Source: Paenibacillus albidus
GTDB taxonomy: Bacteria; Bacillota; Bacilli; Paenibacillales; Paenibacillaceae
Length of the DNA: 64,000 nt
Assembly (NCBI RefSeq): GCF_014644435.1
Contig: NZ_BMKR01000008.1
Span: 1 to 64,000 of the forward strand
Direction of reading: 5' to 3'
Shown here: positions 1-8,786 of the stretch, piece by piece
Position numbering within the stretch: the first letter of the stretch is position 1
How the letters are laid out: each line of letters opens with the position of its first letter
Translations under genes and position numbers: made by a program
The notes under the pieces: model-generated
Databases searched by the model: none
Told to the model about the DNA's origin: nothing
The model's input: the letters and a program-made list of their open reading frames with translations, nothing else

Positions 1-13
1 TACGGTAGATCAT
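1..13 (-). CDS. First codons of a gene continuing beyond the window (probably endolysin)
   Basis: An ATG at 13-11 overlaps the holin stop codon as TAATG and opens a frame reading M-I-Y-R before the window ends. A GGTGATGA stretch just upstream could serve as ribosome-binding site. In this type of tail-lysis cassette the gene after the holin is commonly an amidase or other endolysin, but with four codons visible the product is inference from position only. Confidence 0.35.
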
Positions 14-282
14 TACTCATCACCGCTCTTTTTGGTCGTCTGCTTGACCAACTGGTTACCATACACCGCCACAGCCCCGCACAGGATGCCCTGCAGGATA
101 CTCTCAGGGGTAAAGCCCATTGTCAGCGACACCAGGACAACGGCCACCACCGTGACCCCATAAATAATCGTCCAGTCTGGTACCTTCGGTGTCTGCTTAA
201 GGATAACGCCAACAACCCAGCACGCGACCACAATAACCAATAGCTCCGGTTTGATAAAATTAGCAACTGCATTCCACTCCAT
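13..282 (-). CDS. Phage holin (Hol44/superfamily V-like)
   Basis: An 89-residue membrane protein expected to permeabilise the cell membrane at the end of the lytic cycle and let the endolysin reach the wall. Hydrophobic segments are visible at about residues 12-30 and 38-57, with a further weakly hydrophobic stretch at 60-78; the C-terminus is short and charged (KQTTKKSGDE). The pattern 'FIKPELLV...VIL..TPKVPDW' near the N-terminus fits holins of the Hol44 type. It is the last complete gene of the late operon in view and starts within one base of the stop of the XhlA-like gene upstream, so the two are probably translationally coupled. Confidence 0.8.
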   Translation of the reverse strand: MEWNAVANFIKPELLVIVVACWVVGVILKQTPKVPDWTIIYGVTVVAVVLVSLTMGFTPESILQGILCGAVAVYGNQLVKQTTKKSGDE

Positions 283-578
283 TACACTTCACTCCTTCTA
301 TTTTGTTCGAATCGGTCAAGCCGCTTGTGATAAGACTTAGAGGATTCTTCAAGCCGCGTCACTCGTTCTGATAACGCGTCAAACCGCTGCCCTTGAACCC
401 GCTGCTCCAGCCTCACATCATCCACACCACGCTTGATGTACTCCACATCCGTCCGCAGCGCCGCTCCAGTCCCGGCCTCCTGGGCGACATCCTTTTTAAA
501 TGCAGATGTACGGGTTACCCACCCAAGTACAACTCCGCTTACTGCTGCAACTATTGCTGTGATTGTTGTAATTTCCAC
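282..578 (-). CDS. XhlA/BhlA-like membrane-anchored coiled-coil lysis accessory protein
   Basis: A 98-residue protein with one N-terminal transmembrane segment (about residues 5-22) followed by a charged, heptad-like helical region (about 28-92, rich in R, E, D and Q). This architecture is typical of small proteins next to holins in PBSX-like cassettes, where XhlA cooperates with the holin in lysis. It overlaps the holin start by one base. Family assignment rests on topology and position; sequence similarity to XhlA is weak by eye, so it may be an unrelated holin-associated protein. Confidence 0.55.
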   Translation of the reverse strand: MEITTITAIVAAVSGVVLGWVTRTSAFKKDVAQEAGTGAALRTDVEYIKRGVDDVRLEQRVQGQRFDALSERVTRLEESSKSYHKRLDRFEQNRRSEV

Positions 579-621
579 TCCCGTTCCCCCTCAACAAAAT
601 AGCCCCCGGGGATCCGAGGGC

Positions 622-648
622 AAAATAAAAACGCCTGCTTATGCGGCG
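622..648 (-). terminator. Intrinsic terminator after xkdX-like gene
   Basis: On the minus strand a short GC stem (CGCC...GGCG) with a nine-base loop is followed by TTTTTATTTT. It lies just past the stop of the small XkdX-like gene and before the lysis genes. The stem is only about 4-5 bp, so termination may be partial, leaving some read-through into the lysis genes. Confidence 0.45.
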
Positions 649-661
649 CTACCTTGTATCT

Positions 662-766
662 CTATTTGTCTTCCAAAATTACAGCTACATCCTCACGGAT
701 GATCTCCGGCACCTGCTCCAGCGTCTTCAGACCCTTGCGGATCAAGCTTGCATATACCTTAACCAT
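662..766 (-). CDS. XkdX family phage protein (34 aa)
   Basis: A tiny protein starting MVKVYASLIRKG and ending in an acidic helix; the pattern 'Y..LI.KG.KTLEQVP..IR..V' is characteristic of the XkdX family found after tail-fibre genes in PBSX-like and many Paenibacillus prophages. Its function is unknown. A good ribosome-binding site (GGGAGGTGACG) lies about 8 bases before the ATG at 766. The start overlaps the end of the preceding gene (759-1277) by eight bases. Confidence 0.75.
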   Translation of the reverse strand: MVKVYASLIRKGLKTLEQVPEIIREDVAVILEDK

Positions 767-1277
767 TGTTCTCGTCACCTCCCTCTGCGGGCTGCTCCGG
801 CTCTGTCGGGGCCTCCGGTTGCTGTCCGGCTTGTCCGGCAATCACCAGTTCATACAGCTCCGCCAGAGCAAGTTGAGCGTCTGCCGCCTCCTGCTTGGCT
901 GCCTGAAGCTCTTCATAATTATCCGTTAACGCGACTTGAGTGTCCTTAAGGTCTGCCGCCAGCTGCTCGTTCTGCGCTTCCAGGGCTTCTACGCGTTCCC
1001 GCATCGGGTCCACTTGCGGCCCTGGATACGTAAATTCCAGCGTGCTGTTATCCGGGTTGACCCGGTAGCTATCGCATTGGGCAAACTCCCGGGAGTATTG
1101 GCCGTATTGCAGCTTGACCACGCCAACCGTCTCCCGGATCCGCTGGGCCAGCTCCTTGTAACTCGCAAAGTCCTGGTCCTCTGTCGTCTCCACGTAGCCC
1201 CGGCCCACGTATTCGCCAGTATTTAAAATCACATTGCCCGTTGTCTTATCAAAATAAATTTTCATTCCGATTTGCAT
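759..1277 (-). CDS. Phage protein downstream of tail fibre, coiled-coil C-terminal half
   Basis: A 172-residue protein. The N-terminal half (about residues 5-90) looks globular, with beta-rich stretches. Residues 92-150 form a clear coiled coil (E, Q, A and L heptads), and the tail is Pro/Glu-rich and acidic. GGAGG lies 8 bases before the chosen ATG. Its place between the tail fibre and XkdX is where many Firmicute prophages carry a small fibre-associated protein, so a fibre chaperone or trimerisation role is possible. That is inference; I do not recognise the family with certainty. Confidence 0.6.
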   Translation of the reverse strand: MQIGMKIYFDKTTGNVILNTGEYVGRGYVETTEDQDFASYKELAQRIRETVGVVKLQYGQYSREFAQCDSYRVNPDNSTLEFTYPGPQVDPMRERVEALEAQNEQLAADLKDTQVALTDNYEELQAAKQEAADAQLALAELYELVIAGQAGQQPEAPTEPEQPAEGGDENNG

Positions 1278-1293
1278 TTCTATTCCTCCTTTT

Positions 1294-4200
1294 TTATTCG
1301 CAAGCCCACCATAAGTAACGTCCAGTCATGTATCCACTCGGAACGACAACATCAAAACCTTCATTATCGGGTGTAATCCAGTTTGATGTTAATGTTCCGT
1401 ACGGACTAACAAAAAGACTTATGCCAAGTATCGTAGAATAAATACCATACCCTCCGTTCAGTCCTCCGCTCTCTGACCAGATAATGATCTGGCTCGGCCG
1501 AAACCCTGACCCTATAACTGGGAGCCACATAGACTGTCCGAGAGACAAGACTTCTTCTGATCCGGAAGCCGTCCTTTTACCCTCAACAAGCGTTCCAACC
1601 ACACCAAACACATTTACACCACTACGAATGTTATGAGGCCTTAAATTACCTTCGACGGATTGCATTTGTGCACTGGTTACTTTGATCTCCCCAGCTCCTG
1701 CGCCACCTTTACGGTATCCCTCTCTCGGATAGACGGCCAAATCCCTACTAGGCCAAATCCCCACACCCTGAGCCACATCATCCCCTGTAGAGATAACGGG
1801 CACGGAACCTTGAACACCGAAAATACTTCTCCCGCTCAAGATGCTGCCAGGCACAAAGTTAGGATCATACGCAAGCAACGTCCCGAAGTTTCCTGCATTT
1901 TTCCCGGATTCGTAATAACCTGTGGGCGGCTCCATCACGATATCTCCAGCAGAGTCACCTAGGGCAGACAAGGCCGTGGTATATCCTCCAGCGGCGGCCC
2001 TAGTTCTATTTACCATGGAACCAGAAATTAACCCGGCTTCGGTGCCTACTGTATAACCAGCAAGCACTTGAGGAGCGGTTGCTGTTCCATACTCACCCCC
2101 TTCACCCTGTAAGATAAAAGCCGAGCCGTCATATACCAGCGTATAGACACCACCAAGAGCCAAAGGCGGGTTATTGCCGTTTGGCTTTTTGATGGACTTG
2201 GCTCCCAAACCGTTAAGGTTGAGCGTGACCGGCCCCGTTGTGGCCGCATGCGTTTTGATCGTCAGCCTCAGTCCCTGAGATAGGGCAGCTGGGGCTGGAG
2301 TGATCGAGGCCAACAATGCAGCTGCTGTACCTGTTGTCACTGCGAATGCTAGGGTTCCCTGTACCACTTCGGCTAAGGTCTTGCCCCCGTGCAGCTGAGG
2401 GTTGAGGTTAGCTACCTCTGTTGTTGAGGCTATGGTCATAGGGGCTGTCCCAGTAGGTACGGTGGAACTCAAACGTACCCCAAGACTGAAAATATTTGCG
2501 TTCATCACGGATATATCAATCAGCGTTATGATTCCCCCATTGGCACCTCCCGCAGCAGCATATCTGTGGACACTACCTCTTTGCATTACCACTCCGAACG
2601 TATAGGAAGGATTATCCCCCCGGACCTGCCTCCAGTTTGTACCGTCCCAGTAGCAGTTGGTACAATGCCAAAGGCCGTACCCATTGCCAGTGTCCGACGT
2701 TTGTTGCATGATCCCGCCAGAAGCAGCACCCGCCGCCATCGCTTCCGCTGAAGCTAAACGCCCGTTTTGTCCCATCGTGAACCCGCCCGCCACGAGATAC
2801 CCGAAATTATCCCGTACTGGGATTGTGCTCGGTGCGTTCGCAACTTGGGCGGCGAACCCATCGGTTACAATTCTCCAAGCTGAAAACGCCCCATTGTTTA
2901 TCTTGCTGCGCATGTAAACTCGGTTATTTACAGAATAGAACGTTTGGAACAACCAGTTATTTGTATTATTAAGGACTTCCCCAATATTCAAGTAGTTTAC
3001 TAGAACCCCATAAGTAGCATCCGGGCTATTCGCCGCTGTTTGGGATACTGTAAATGTCCCCGGTCCAACGGAAGCGTTAAAATCCACAACCTGCCCGGCG
3101 TCCTGTCCTGTGAATTGGCTGTACATTTGAGTACGGGAAAGCCTGCCGTTACCGTCCGCGCCCAGGTATCCGTTAGCCACATTCTTTTTCCCCGAATGCT
3201 CAATTTCATACCAATTCGACCAAACGGAGTTGTAGTAATTACGAGTGAACATCCTCATTGCCGTAGCGTTCGCCCCGTAGGTCGTTAAGGTCTGGTTAAA
3301 GCCTCCTGCAGTATTCGGTACAACCTCCAGGTGGAACGATTTCCCGGCCACTTCTGGTGGCATACCGGAAAGAGTGGCGGCAGTAACGTCAGTAGCGCAG
3401 TAGTATTCACCCTCTACGAAAACTCCGGTATCACTTAAGCTCTGATTTGCAGATATCCCCCGCGCCTTCCGCGCGATATTACCCGGGATATTGGCGTCCA
3501 GGATAAAGGCGCTGGCATCCAGTCCGGCGTAGCCACTCGCTACGTTCTTTCGGCCTGTATTTTCGTTTTCTCTCCAAGTCGCCCAAACTCCACCGTCGTT
3601 CATGTATCGGGTGAAGCTACGGGTTGTCGCTGCATCAGTCACTCTTTGATATACCCCATTGCTAGAATTCACCAGCGTGTAGACTTCACAAAGCCCATAT
3701 GTGAAACCTGTCGGCTTATTTGTTGCGGCTATGGGTGCGTAGTACAAACCCGGGGTTTTTAGAGCGTCAATATCACCGTTGTAAAAAATGGCAGCGCCGC
3801 TGTTTTCGGTTAGCTTATGCTTTTGAATCTCATACCCGGATTGGGTCACTGTATCATCTGGGATAGCCTGTACAGCCATGGGCAGCGTTGTTGCTTCTCC
3901 GGTATATACCCCACTAATCGAAGGCGTGGAATTTTGGGAAGAAGATGCGTTTGTAATACGGACCTTGATGGCAAAGTTATTTGTGGACGCCGCGCGTGAT
4001 TCTATGGGTATTTTCCACGTGGTCGCGTCTTTCATCACCGGGTCGCCAATGGAAACATAATTTTTGGTCGCTCCCGTTACATCTGTGTATTGTGCGTTGT
4101 GCATGGATAATGTTGAGGCAAATGAAGCATTGAACCTCTTGACTATCCTCCCCGTCGTATTGAGGCTGTTGAAAGAACCGACCACCTCTATCTCCACGTA

Positions 4201-4539
4201 TCCACCGATCGGTGTGGTCAAAAGAACGTCCACTTTCTGGGTCGCGGAAGAGAACCCCGCAAAAAAGACGCGTTCCGTAACCCTTCCGTTCAAAATAGCC
4301 CCATCAGAAAGGACCAGCTTATTTGCATCCAGTGCAGCCACCCCACCCGCAGCACCTTTTTCCGTCTTTTCAATCACTTTGCTCCGGATCTCCTGCAGAA
4401 CCTTATATACCCGGTTAAAAAACCAATTCAGCCAGGCTGCCGGAGGCTTATCATTCACTTGCCATCCGTCCTTTTTCTTGGAGGCAGGCGGTTCTATGCC
4501 CGCTTCCTCCCAATCCGGTAATTTTTCATCCCATGCCAA
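1294..4539 (-). CDS. Tail fibre / receptor-binding protein with pyocin-knob-like repeats
   Basis: A 1081-residue protein expected to sit at the baseplate and bind the host surface. The N-terminus (about 1-60, 'PDWEEAGIEPPASKKKDGW') resembles the attachment region of Firmicute tail fibres. The middle holds repeated units with the pattern 'G.Y......G.P........V....T.......W......SG.KNVA.GY.G.D', as in pyocin-knob domains, at about residues 255-345 and 365-450, with related stretches after that. Further C-terminal are glycine- and serine-rich beta segments. Translation starts at a TTG preceded by AAGGAGGGG. It directly follows the baseplate genes. Host-range genes like this evolve quickly, so the C-terminal part is the most likely to differ from relatives. 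Confidence 0.85.
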   Translation of the reverse strand: MAWDEKLPDWEEAGIEPPASKKKDGWQVNDKPPAAWLNWFFNRVYKVLQEIRSKVIEKTEKGAAGGVAALDANKLVLSDGAILNGRVTERVFFAGFSSATQKVDVLLTTPIGGYVEIEVVGSFNSLNTTGRIVKRFNASFASTLSMHNAQYTDVTGATKNYVSIGDPVMKDATTWKIPIESRAASTNNFAIKVRITNASSSQNSTPSISGVYTGEATTLPMAVQAIPDDTVTQSGYEIQKHKLTENSGAAIFYNGDIDALKTPGLYYAPIAATNKPTGFTYGLCEVYTLVNSSNGVYQRVTDAATTRSFTRYMNDGGVWATWRENENTGRKNVASGYAGLDASAFILDANIPGNIARKARGISANQSLSDTGVFVEGEYYCATDVTAATLSGMPPEVAGKSFHLEVVPNTAGGFNQTLTTYGANATAMRMFTRNYYNSVWSNWYEIEHSGKKNVANGYLGADGNGRLSRTQMYSQFTGQDAGQVVDFNASVGPGTFTVSQTAANSPDATYGVLVNYLNIGEVLNNTNNWLFQTFYSVNNRVYMRSKINNGAFSAWRIVTDGFAAQVANAPSTIPVRDNFGYLVAGGFTMGQNGRLASAEAMAAGAASGGIMQQTSDTGNGYGLWHCTNCYWDGTNWRQVRGDNPSYTFGVVMQRGSVHRYAAAGGANGGIITLIDISVMNANIFSLGVRLSSTVPTGTAPMTIASTTEVANLNPQLHGGKTLAEVVQGTLAFAVTTGTAAALLASITPAPAALSQGLRLTIKTHAATTGPVTLNLNGLGAKSIKKPNGNNPPLALGGVYTLVYDGSAFILQGEGGEYGTATAPQVLAGYTVGTEAGLISGSMVNRTRAAAGGYTTALSALGDSAGDIVMEPPTGYYESGKNAGNFGTLLAYDPNFVPGSILSGRSIFGVQGSVPVISTGDDVAQGVGIWPSRDLAVYPREGYRKGGAGAGEIKVTSAQMQSVEGNLRPHNIRSGVNVFGVVGTLVEGKRTASGSEEVLSLGQSMWLPVIGSGFRPSQIIIWSESGGLNGGYGIYSTILGISLFVSPYGTLTSNWITPDNEGFDVVVPSGYMTGRYLWWACE

Positions 4540-4559
4540 ATTGTTCCCCTCCTTATTAA

Positions 4560-5201
4560 TTAAATTGGCAATGGATAATCGTCCCCTGGGGCATATACCG
4601 TGCCCAGCTCCCCGCCCGTAGTCATGGCTGGGTCTGCCAGCCCCAGCGGGCTTGTCTCCAGCACATCATACTGAGACGACAAAGCAAACGTGCCAGCAAG
4701 CTCGATCTGAGCCACCCGCACGCCTGCAGCAACCGTCTTTTGTATGATCCGGGCAAATTGTAACGGAGACATACCGACTTCATTCAACCGCCGGACCGGA
4801 ACCCGAATCAAATTAATTGCCGCTGGCTCCGGCTCCAGGGGATCATCGAATTTCTCTTGAATGCGAATATCTGAATAGTCGCAATCCAAGGCGATGGCCA
4901 GTACCCTGATAATCGTATTTACATCCGTTTTCGATAGATTCCGGGCAATTTTACTTTTGAGCAGCACCCGGTAAACCTCATCCGTAGCAGCTCCACGGGG
5001 CTGCACAATATTGGTGCCGATCCGGTCCAAAGTGGTACCCTGGGCGGCGTCGATATCCTTCCATTCCCTTATCCGCTCGAAAGTCTCTCCTACCCTTGCC
5101 AGCTCCCCATGCAGGATGGTTATAACCTTGCCTAAGTTGCTGTCTGGGGATTTGTTGTAGGTGTCCGCGAAACGCCGCAGCATATCTTTGACACTAAACA
5201 T
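4560..5201 (-). CDS. Baseplate protein, XkdU/YmfQ-like (tail protein I role)
   Basis: A 213-residue protein whose N-terminal part (about 5-110) has the 'tail protein I' pattern: early helices, then 'IDAAQGTTLDRIGTNIVQPR' and 'YRVLLKSKIARNLSKTDVN'. In PBSX-like phages this gene (xkdU) follows the baseplate J gene and contributes to baseplate wedge assembly and fibre attachment. It overlaps the end of the baseplate J gene by 8 bases and lies directly before the tail fibre. Confidence 0.75.
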   Translation of the reverse strand: MFSVKDMLRRFADTYNKSPDSNLGKVITILHGELARVGETFERIREWKDIDAAQGTTLDRIGTNIVQPRGAATDEVYRVLLKSKIARNLSKTDVNTIIRVLAIALDCDYSDIRIQEKFDDPLEPEPAAINLIRVPVRRLNEVGMSPLQFARIIQKTVAAGVRVAQIELAGTFALSSQYDVLETSPLGLADPAMTTGGELGTVYAPGDDYPLPI

Positions 5202-6369
5202 GACTGGTCACCGCAATATCTGCAGCTTTGGTCCGGGCCACCTCGTATGCTTGTATGGCAACATTTGATCCGCCCAGGCTCCCACTTGCCTTGCCTACGG
5301 TCAAGACCATATCCTCGACACCTTCCACACTGGAGACGGCGCTAATAAGGCGAGTGAATACCACAGGTGCCCCCATGCTCAAGCCGTTGTAATAGGCCCC
5401 CGCTGCGTCTTCACCGCCGATGTACATAATAATTGCTGCTCGAATCTGATCGTCTCCATCAATGGGATACTGAGCGTTTTTGGTCACGGACACAGATACC
5501 TTTATTCCGACCTCTGCAGCACGGGAAAACTTGACCGTGTGGGGCAGCCCGCCAAGATCAGTGACTTGCTTACTAATCTTCCCATGGGCCTCCACGCCGC
5601 CGGACTTTGTAGCAAAAATAGCGTCAGCAATCTCTTGCTCATCCCCGCCCAACACATAAGCTTCAAACGATTTTGGGGGCCGCCCGGCGGCGTCTGTTGT
5701 CATGCCGGTATTTTCGATAATCGTTGCAGCTCGAACGGCGGGCATCCGTAGAAGCGCCCCGCGCAGGGCATCCACAGACGCCGCACCACCTCCGGCCACA
5801 GACAAATCAAAGCGACTCCGGAATTCGGCATCCGTCTCTTTTTCCCGACCTCCTGTCACGGCTGCGGCGTTGGATACGCCTGTAATATCCGGCACTGGAT
5901 TGACGACAACGGTAATAGCACCCGCCGCCACATTACCCGCAGCTCCCGGGTCCAACGCCTCTATGGACACGGTGGCCGTGCCGCCGGTCAGTGTAACATC
6001 ATCCATTGTCTCAAACACAACGCCGGATATCGTTGCCGCCCTGGTTCCCGCTGGTACCGTGTAACCGGCTGTACCAGTGATGGTTATATCACCCGCCGCC
6101 CATTGGGCCAGCGTTCGAGATATACCGACTTGCGGCCCCAGGCGGTCCAGGTTGTTGCCTGTAGCCGTGGGGATGTATCCGCTGTTGTATACGTCCTCGG
6201 CCATTGTCCAGATGGTCGCTAAAAAAAAAGCGAAGATCCGCAAAATGATCCCCAACGGGGACCGGACCGAAGTATTGACGGTATCGCCAAATGCCTCCTT
6301 GGCCTTATCCTCCATTTGGGCAAATAGATCATCAAAGCGCAGCCGCTTGAACCCTTTGCTATCCAACAA
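5194..6369 (-). CDS. Baseplate J-like wedge protein (XkdT family)
   Basis: A 391-residue protein of the baseplate J/gp47 family. The N-terminal 'RLRFDDLFAQMEDKAKEAFG' and the 'GNNLDRLGPQVGISR' segment near residue 75 are typical, as are the 'AGTRAA...FETMDDVTL' and 'REKETDAEFRSRFDL' stretches. It forms the wedge around the central hub of a contractile tail. Translation probably begins at TTG 6369, preceded by a GGGGGTGG site within the end of the gp25-like gene, which it overlaps by 11 bases. Confidence 0.9.
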   Translation of the reverse strand: MLDSKGFKRLRFDDLFAQMEDKAKEAFGDTVNTSVRSPLGIILRIFAFFLATIWTMAEDVYNSGYIPTATGNNLDRLGPQVGISRTLAQWAAGDITITGTAGYTVPAGTRAATISGVVFETMDDVTLTGGTATVSIEALDPGAAGNVAAGAITVVVNPVPDITGVSNAAAVTGGREKETDAEFRSRFDLSVAGGGAASVDALRGALLRMPAVRAATIIENTGMTTDAAGRPPKSFEAYVLGGDEQEIADAIFATKSGGVEAHGKISKQVTDLGGLPHTVKFSRAAEVGIKVSVSVTKNAQYPIDGDDQIRAAIIMYIGGEDAAGAYYNGLSMGAPVVFTRLISAVSSVEGVEDMVLTVGKASGSLGGSNVAIQAYEVARTKAADIAVTSHV

Positions 6370-6724
6370 CGGTTTCCACCCCCTCTATTGTGACAACATC
6401 ACCATTGACTGCTGTGGCTGTTATGTCTGCGGTCACAGTCCGGTTTGGACGGTCAAATGTGACCACGACGTCATTGACCTCCGAAACCCTTGGCTCTTGC
6501 AAAATCCCTGCCGTCATTTCGGAACGCACTTCATCGGCAGTGACACCCTTGCCGGTGATTCGAGAGAAGTCTATCCCCAGTTCAGGGTCCAAGAACCACT
6601 CTCCTTGATTGGTGCCCAGCACCAGCTTGCAGCACTGTGCAATCTCTTCCGGGCCGGTCACCATTTGCAGCTCACCGCCGGTTATAACCAAATCCCCGGA
6701 AGCATCAATTTTTAAAGACTGCAT
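6359..6724 (-). CDS. gp25-like baseplate wedge protein (DUF2634/XkdS family)
   Basis: A 121-residue protein. The pattern 'GDLVITGGELQMVTGPEEIAQ' then 'GEWFLDPELGIDFS' is that of the small wedge protein related to T4 gp25 and called XkdS in PBSX. It connects the baseplate to the sheath. It overlaps the genes on either side by 11-13 bases, in the compact baseplate order hub, spike-like, gp25, J, I. Confidence 0.85.
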   Translation of the reverse strand: MQSLKIDASGDLVITGGELQMVTGPEEIAQCCKLVLGTNQGEWFLDPELGIDFSRITGKGVTADEVRSEMTAGILQEPRVSEVNDVVVTFDRPNRTVTADITATAVNGDVVTIEGVETVVG

Positions 6725-7125
6725 GGCATTACCCCCACAATTACAGCATCCATCCGGCTGTGTCGCCTGCCTGTATCAGGCGCGGCCACTTGACCGGATA
6801 GCGTATTTTTAATCTCGGCATCAGCGCAAACAACATAGACGACGTCTCCAGCTGCCAGAGCCGGGCGCATGACCGTTTCAAATTCTCGCGGGCCGTTCCC
6901 AATATCAAGTTCAAATTTCACTTTATTGCCCGTTACTGGCACGGACATAATCTGTGCTGGCTGGCTGTTGGTTAGTTTAATCAAGGGCTGGACAACGGCA
7001 CGCAACGCCAAAGCATCGAAGGCTATCACCTTGCAGGGCATGGCTACATTGATTTTGTCATCCTTGTTGCCCGCGTGTGCCCCAAGCAACCCCGCAAGCG
7101 CTCCCGCCGGATCTGATTTCCTCAC
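6712..7125 (-). CDS. Baseplate spike/hub-associated protein (DUF2577 or Gp138-like)
   Basis: A 137-residue protein; the middle part ('CKVIAFDALALRAVVQPLIK...IMSVPV') has the beta-strand pattern of an OB-like N-terminal spike domain, and the position matches xkdR. It probably sits at the tip of the baseplate with the hub protein. The start is GTG at 7125 behind AGGCGG; the gene overlaps its neighbours by a few bases at each end. DUF2577 and Gp138 N-terminal families cannot be separated by eye. Confidence 0.65.
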   Translation of the reverse strand: MRKSDPAGALAGLLGAHAGNKDDKINVAMPCKVIAFDALALRAVVQPLIKLTNSQPAQIMSVPVTGNKVKFELDIGNGPREFETVMRPALAAGDVVYVVCADAEIKNTLSGQVAAPDTGRRHSRMDAVIVGVMPCSL

Positions 7126-7916
7126 ATTACCGCCTCACCCTCTGTAATGAAATCACCTGTATTGCTGAACTTATGACTGCCGCTGCGGACATGCAACTTG
7201 CCGGACCACTCCCGGCAGGTCAAATTGAGCACTGACGCTGTGGTGATCCGACGCTGCAGCTGAGCCTGAACCTTGTACCCTTTAATCCCGTTATCCTCAA
7301 AATACTCAGGACTGCCGATCAAGCCAGTTTCCGGCGACAAAGCAAATACCCCGTCAGCACCGCTGCGGAGATTACGAACATATAGCTTGCTTTGATTGAT
7401 ATACACCGATGTGCCGCAGTCCTTACAGACCTCTGCAATAATATCTGTGACCTTGCCCTTTGCAGTGTACCCATCTTGATAGCGATAGTCCTGATTTAGT
7501 GTCATCTGGGCCACCGGCAGGCCAATGTATCCGGACATCTGCTTAATGATCGCACTGGCGAGTGTGCCTTTAGCAAAGGCAATCTCTGTAACCTCTCGCT
7601 TGCTCAGGTCCTCGCTGTCCAGTACGTTAATCGTTGTGACCTTATCAACACCCTCCCAGCGTGTGCGGACCGCAGATATCCGTCCATGCAGGATTACCCC
7701 AACATCGCCGGAATAGCCCGCATTAACCATCAGCACACCGTTATTCGTAATGTTGTTGATGGTGGTCTGGGCCAAATTCCAAAGCCGCAGCTCCGATTCA
7801 TTCGGCAGCGCGTCATTGTCAAATGGTACTGTGCCCTCCATGGTGTATTTATCCAGTGTAAATTTCATGTTGCCAGTCATGATCTCCGCGACACGCCCAA
7901 AGTTTTTAAGTGCCAT
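7122..7916 (-). CDS. Baseplate hub protein (XkdQ/gp27-like)
   Basis: A protein of 264 residues expected to form the central ring of the baseplate through which DNA passes. The pattern of beta-rich N-terminal half followed by 'KGKVTDIIAEVCKDCGTSVYIN' and 'YKVQAQLQRR' fits hub proteins of the XkdQ/gpD type. Several in-frame ATGs exist; I chose 7916 because GAGG lies 9 bases upstream, inside the end of the previous gene, which it overlaps by 11 bases. Beginning at 7940 would add eight residues without a clear ribosome-binding site. Confidence 0.7.
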   Translation of the reverse strand: MALKNFGRVAEIMTGNMKFTLDKYTMEGTVPFDNDALPNESELRLWNLAQTTINNITNNGVLMVNAGYSGDVGVILHGRISAVRTRWEGVDKVTTINVLDSEDLSKREVTEIAFAKGTLASAIIKQMSGYIGLPVAQMTLNQDYRYQDGYTAKGKVTDIIAEVCKDCGTSVYINQSKLYVRNLRSGADGVFALSPETGLIGSPEYFEDNGIKGYKVQAQLQRRITTASVLNLTCREWSGKLHVRSGSHKFSNTGDFITEGEAVM

Positions 7917-8232
7917 CAGCATCATCCTCATCCACGACATATAAAAAGACGCTCACTCCGAGCGTCTCCCAGGTTACAGCCGTGCTGTTCCCAGATTCAT
8001 CCCAGGGCACGATAGGTAACCGAGGGAATCGGCTGTCCTGGACGTCGTAAAAGAGCGTCTGCCCATATACCAGCTTTTCCCCGTAGACCAAAACTTCACC
8101 GTCGCGCTCAAGGTCTACCGTAAAAAAATCGTAATCCGGGTTGTAATGGACCTCAAACGTATACATGACATCCGCAATCGAGATATCAAACCGATATGGG
8201 ATATTGCCCTTTTCAATCTCGATAAACTTCAT
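7906..8232 (-). CDS. Phage baseplate plug family protein (DUF6983-like)
   Basis: A 108-residue all-beta protein. The pattern 'P..FDISI.D..Y.FEV.YN..YDFFTVDLERDG..L..GEKLVYGQ.L...' is typical of small baseplate plug proteins encoded next to the hub gene in Firmicute myovirus-type prophages. GAGGTG lies 5 bases before the ATG. It overlaps the hub gene by 11 bases, so hub and plug are probably produced in a linked ratio. Confidence 0.65.
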   Translation of the reverse strand: MKFIEIEKGNIPYRFDISIADVMYTFEVHYNPDYDFFTVDLERDGEVLVYGEKLVYGQTLFYDVQDSRFPRLPIVPWDESGNSTAVTWETLGVSVFLYVVDEDDADGT

Positions 8233-8240
8233 GATTCACC

Positions 8241-8786
8241 TCAATTCGCCCATTTGCTGCCTTCCTTAAATTTTACCTTCTCGACTTTTTCCTTCTCTTT
8301 CTCCTTCTTCTTGTCCTCCTTCTTCTGCTTGTCCTCCTTCTTGTCTCCCTTATTTGATTCTTTTTTTTCTTGGGTCTGCTTGGTTCCGCTATTCACAATT
8401 TTCACTACTTGCGCCTTAATCGGTGCCGGTAACGTCTCGACGTAAGAGGATGTGGCTATGCGGATCTCTCGCAGCTCCATAGAAAATGTGAATCCGTCCG
8501 CCGTGGTGTAATCATGTCCTGTTGAAAAATCAGTGATAAGGCCCTTAAACTGATTACGGCCCACGTAGTTGATGATCTGGCCCTTATCCTTAGCCGCTAT
8601 TATATATGCCCGCGTCTTGGCTGCATCCGGGCCGACAATTACGCCAGACAAAGATAGTGTCCGGGCTTGAGCTTGAATGTGGTCTATAAGGTTAATCCCT
8701 TTTTCAACCGGCTGCTCAGTGACGGATACCGGAAAGGACGGAGACTCCGACTCTACGGTAATGTATTTACCATCAATTTGCGCCAA
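8241..8786 (-). CDS. Dit-like baseplate protein with long lysine/glutamate tail (XkdP position)
   Basis: About 181 residues. The first 120 residues ('DGKYITVESESPSFPVSVTE..VEKG') match the start of Dit-like distal tail proteins of contractile phages. The last 45 residues are almost only K, E and D, where PBSX XkdP has a LysM domain. I prefer the TTG at 8786 (GGAG four bases upstream), because the alternative ATG at 8822 would add residues encoded entirely inside the tape-measure gene. Overlap with the tape-measure gene is 14 bases. The charged tail is unusual and may be a flexible linker to the hub or wall. Confidence 0.65.
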   Translation of the reverse strand: MAQIDGKYITVESESPSFPVSVTEQPVEKGINLIDHIQAQARTLSLSGVIVGPDAAKTRAYIIAAKDKGQIINYVGRNQFKGLITDFSTGHDYTTADGFTFSMELREIRIATSSYVETLPAPIKAQVVKIVNSGTKQTQEKKESNKGDKKEDKQKKEDKKKEKEKEKVEKVKFKEGSKWAN

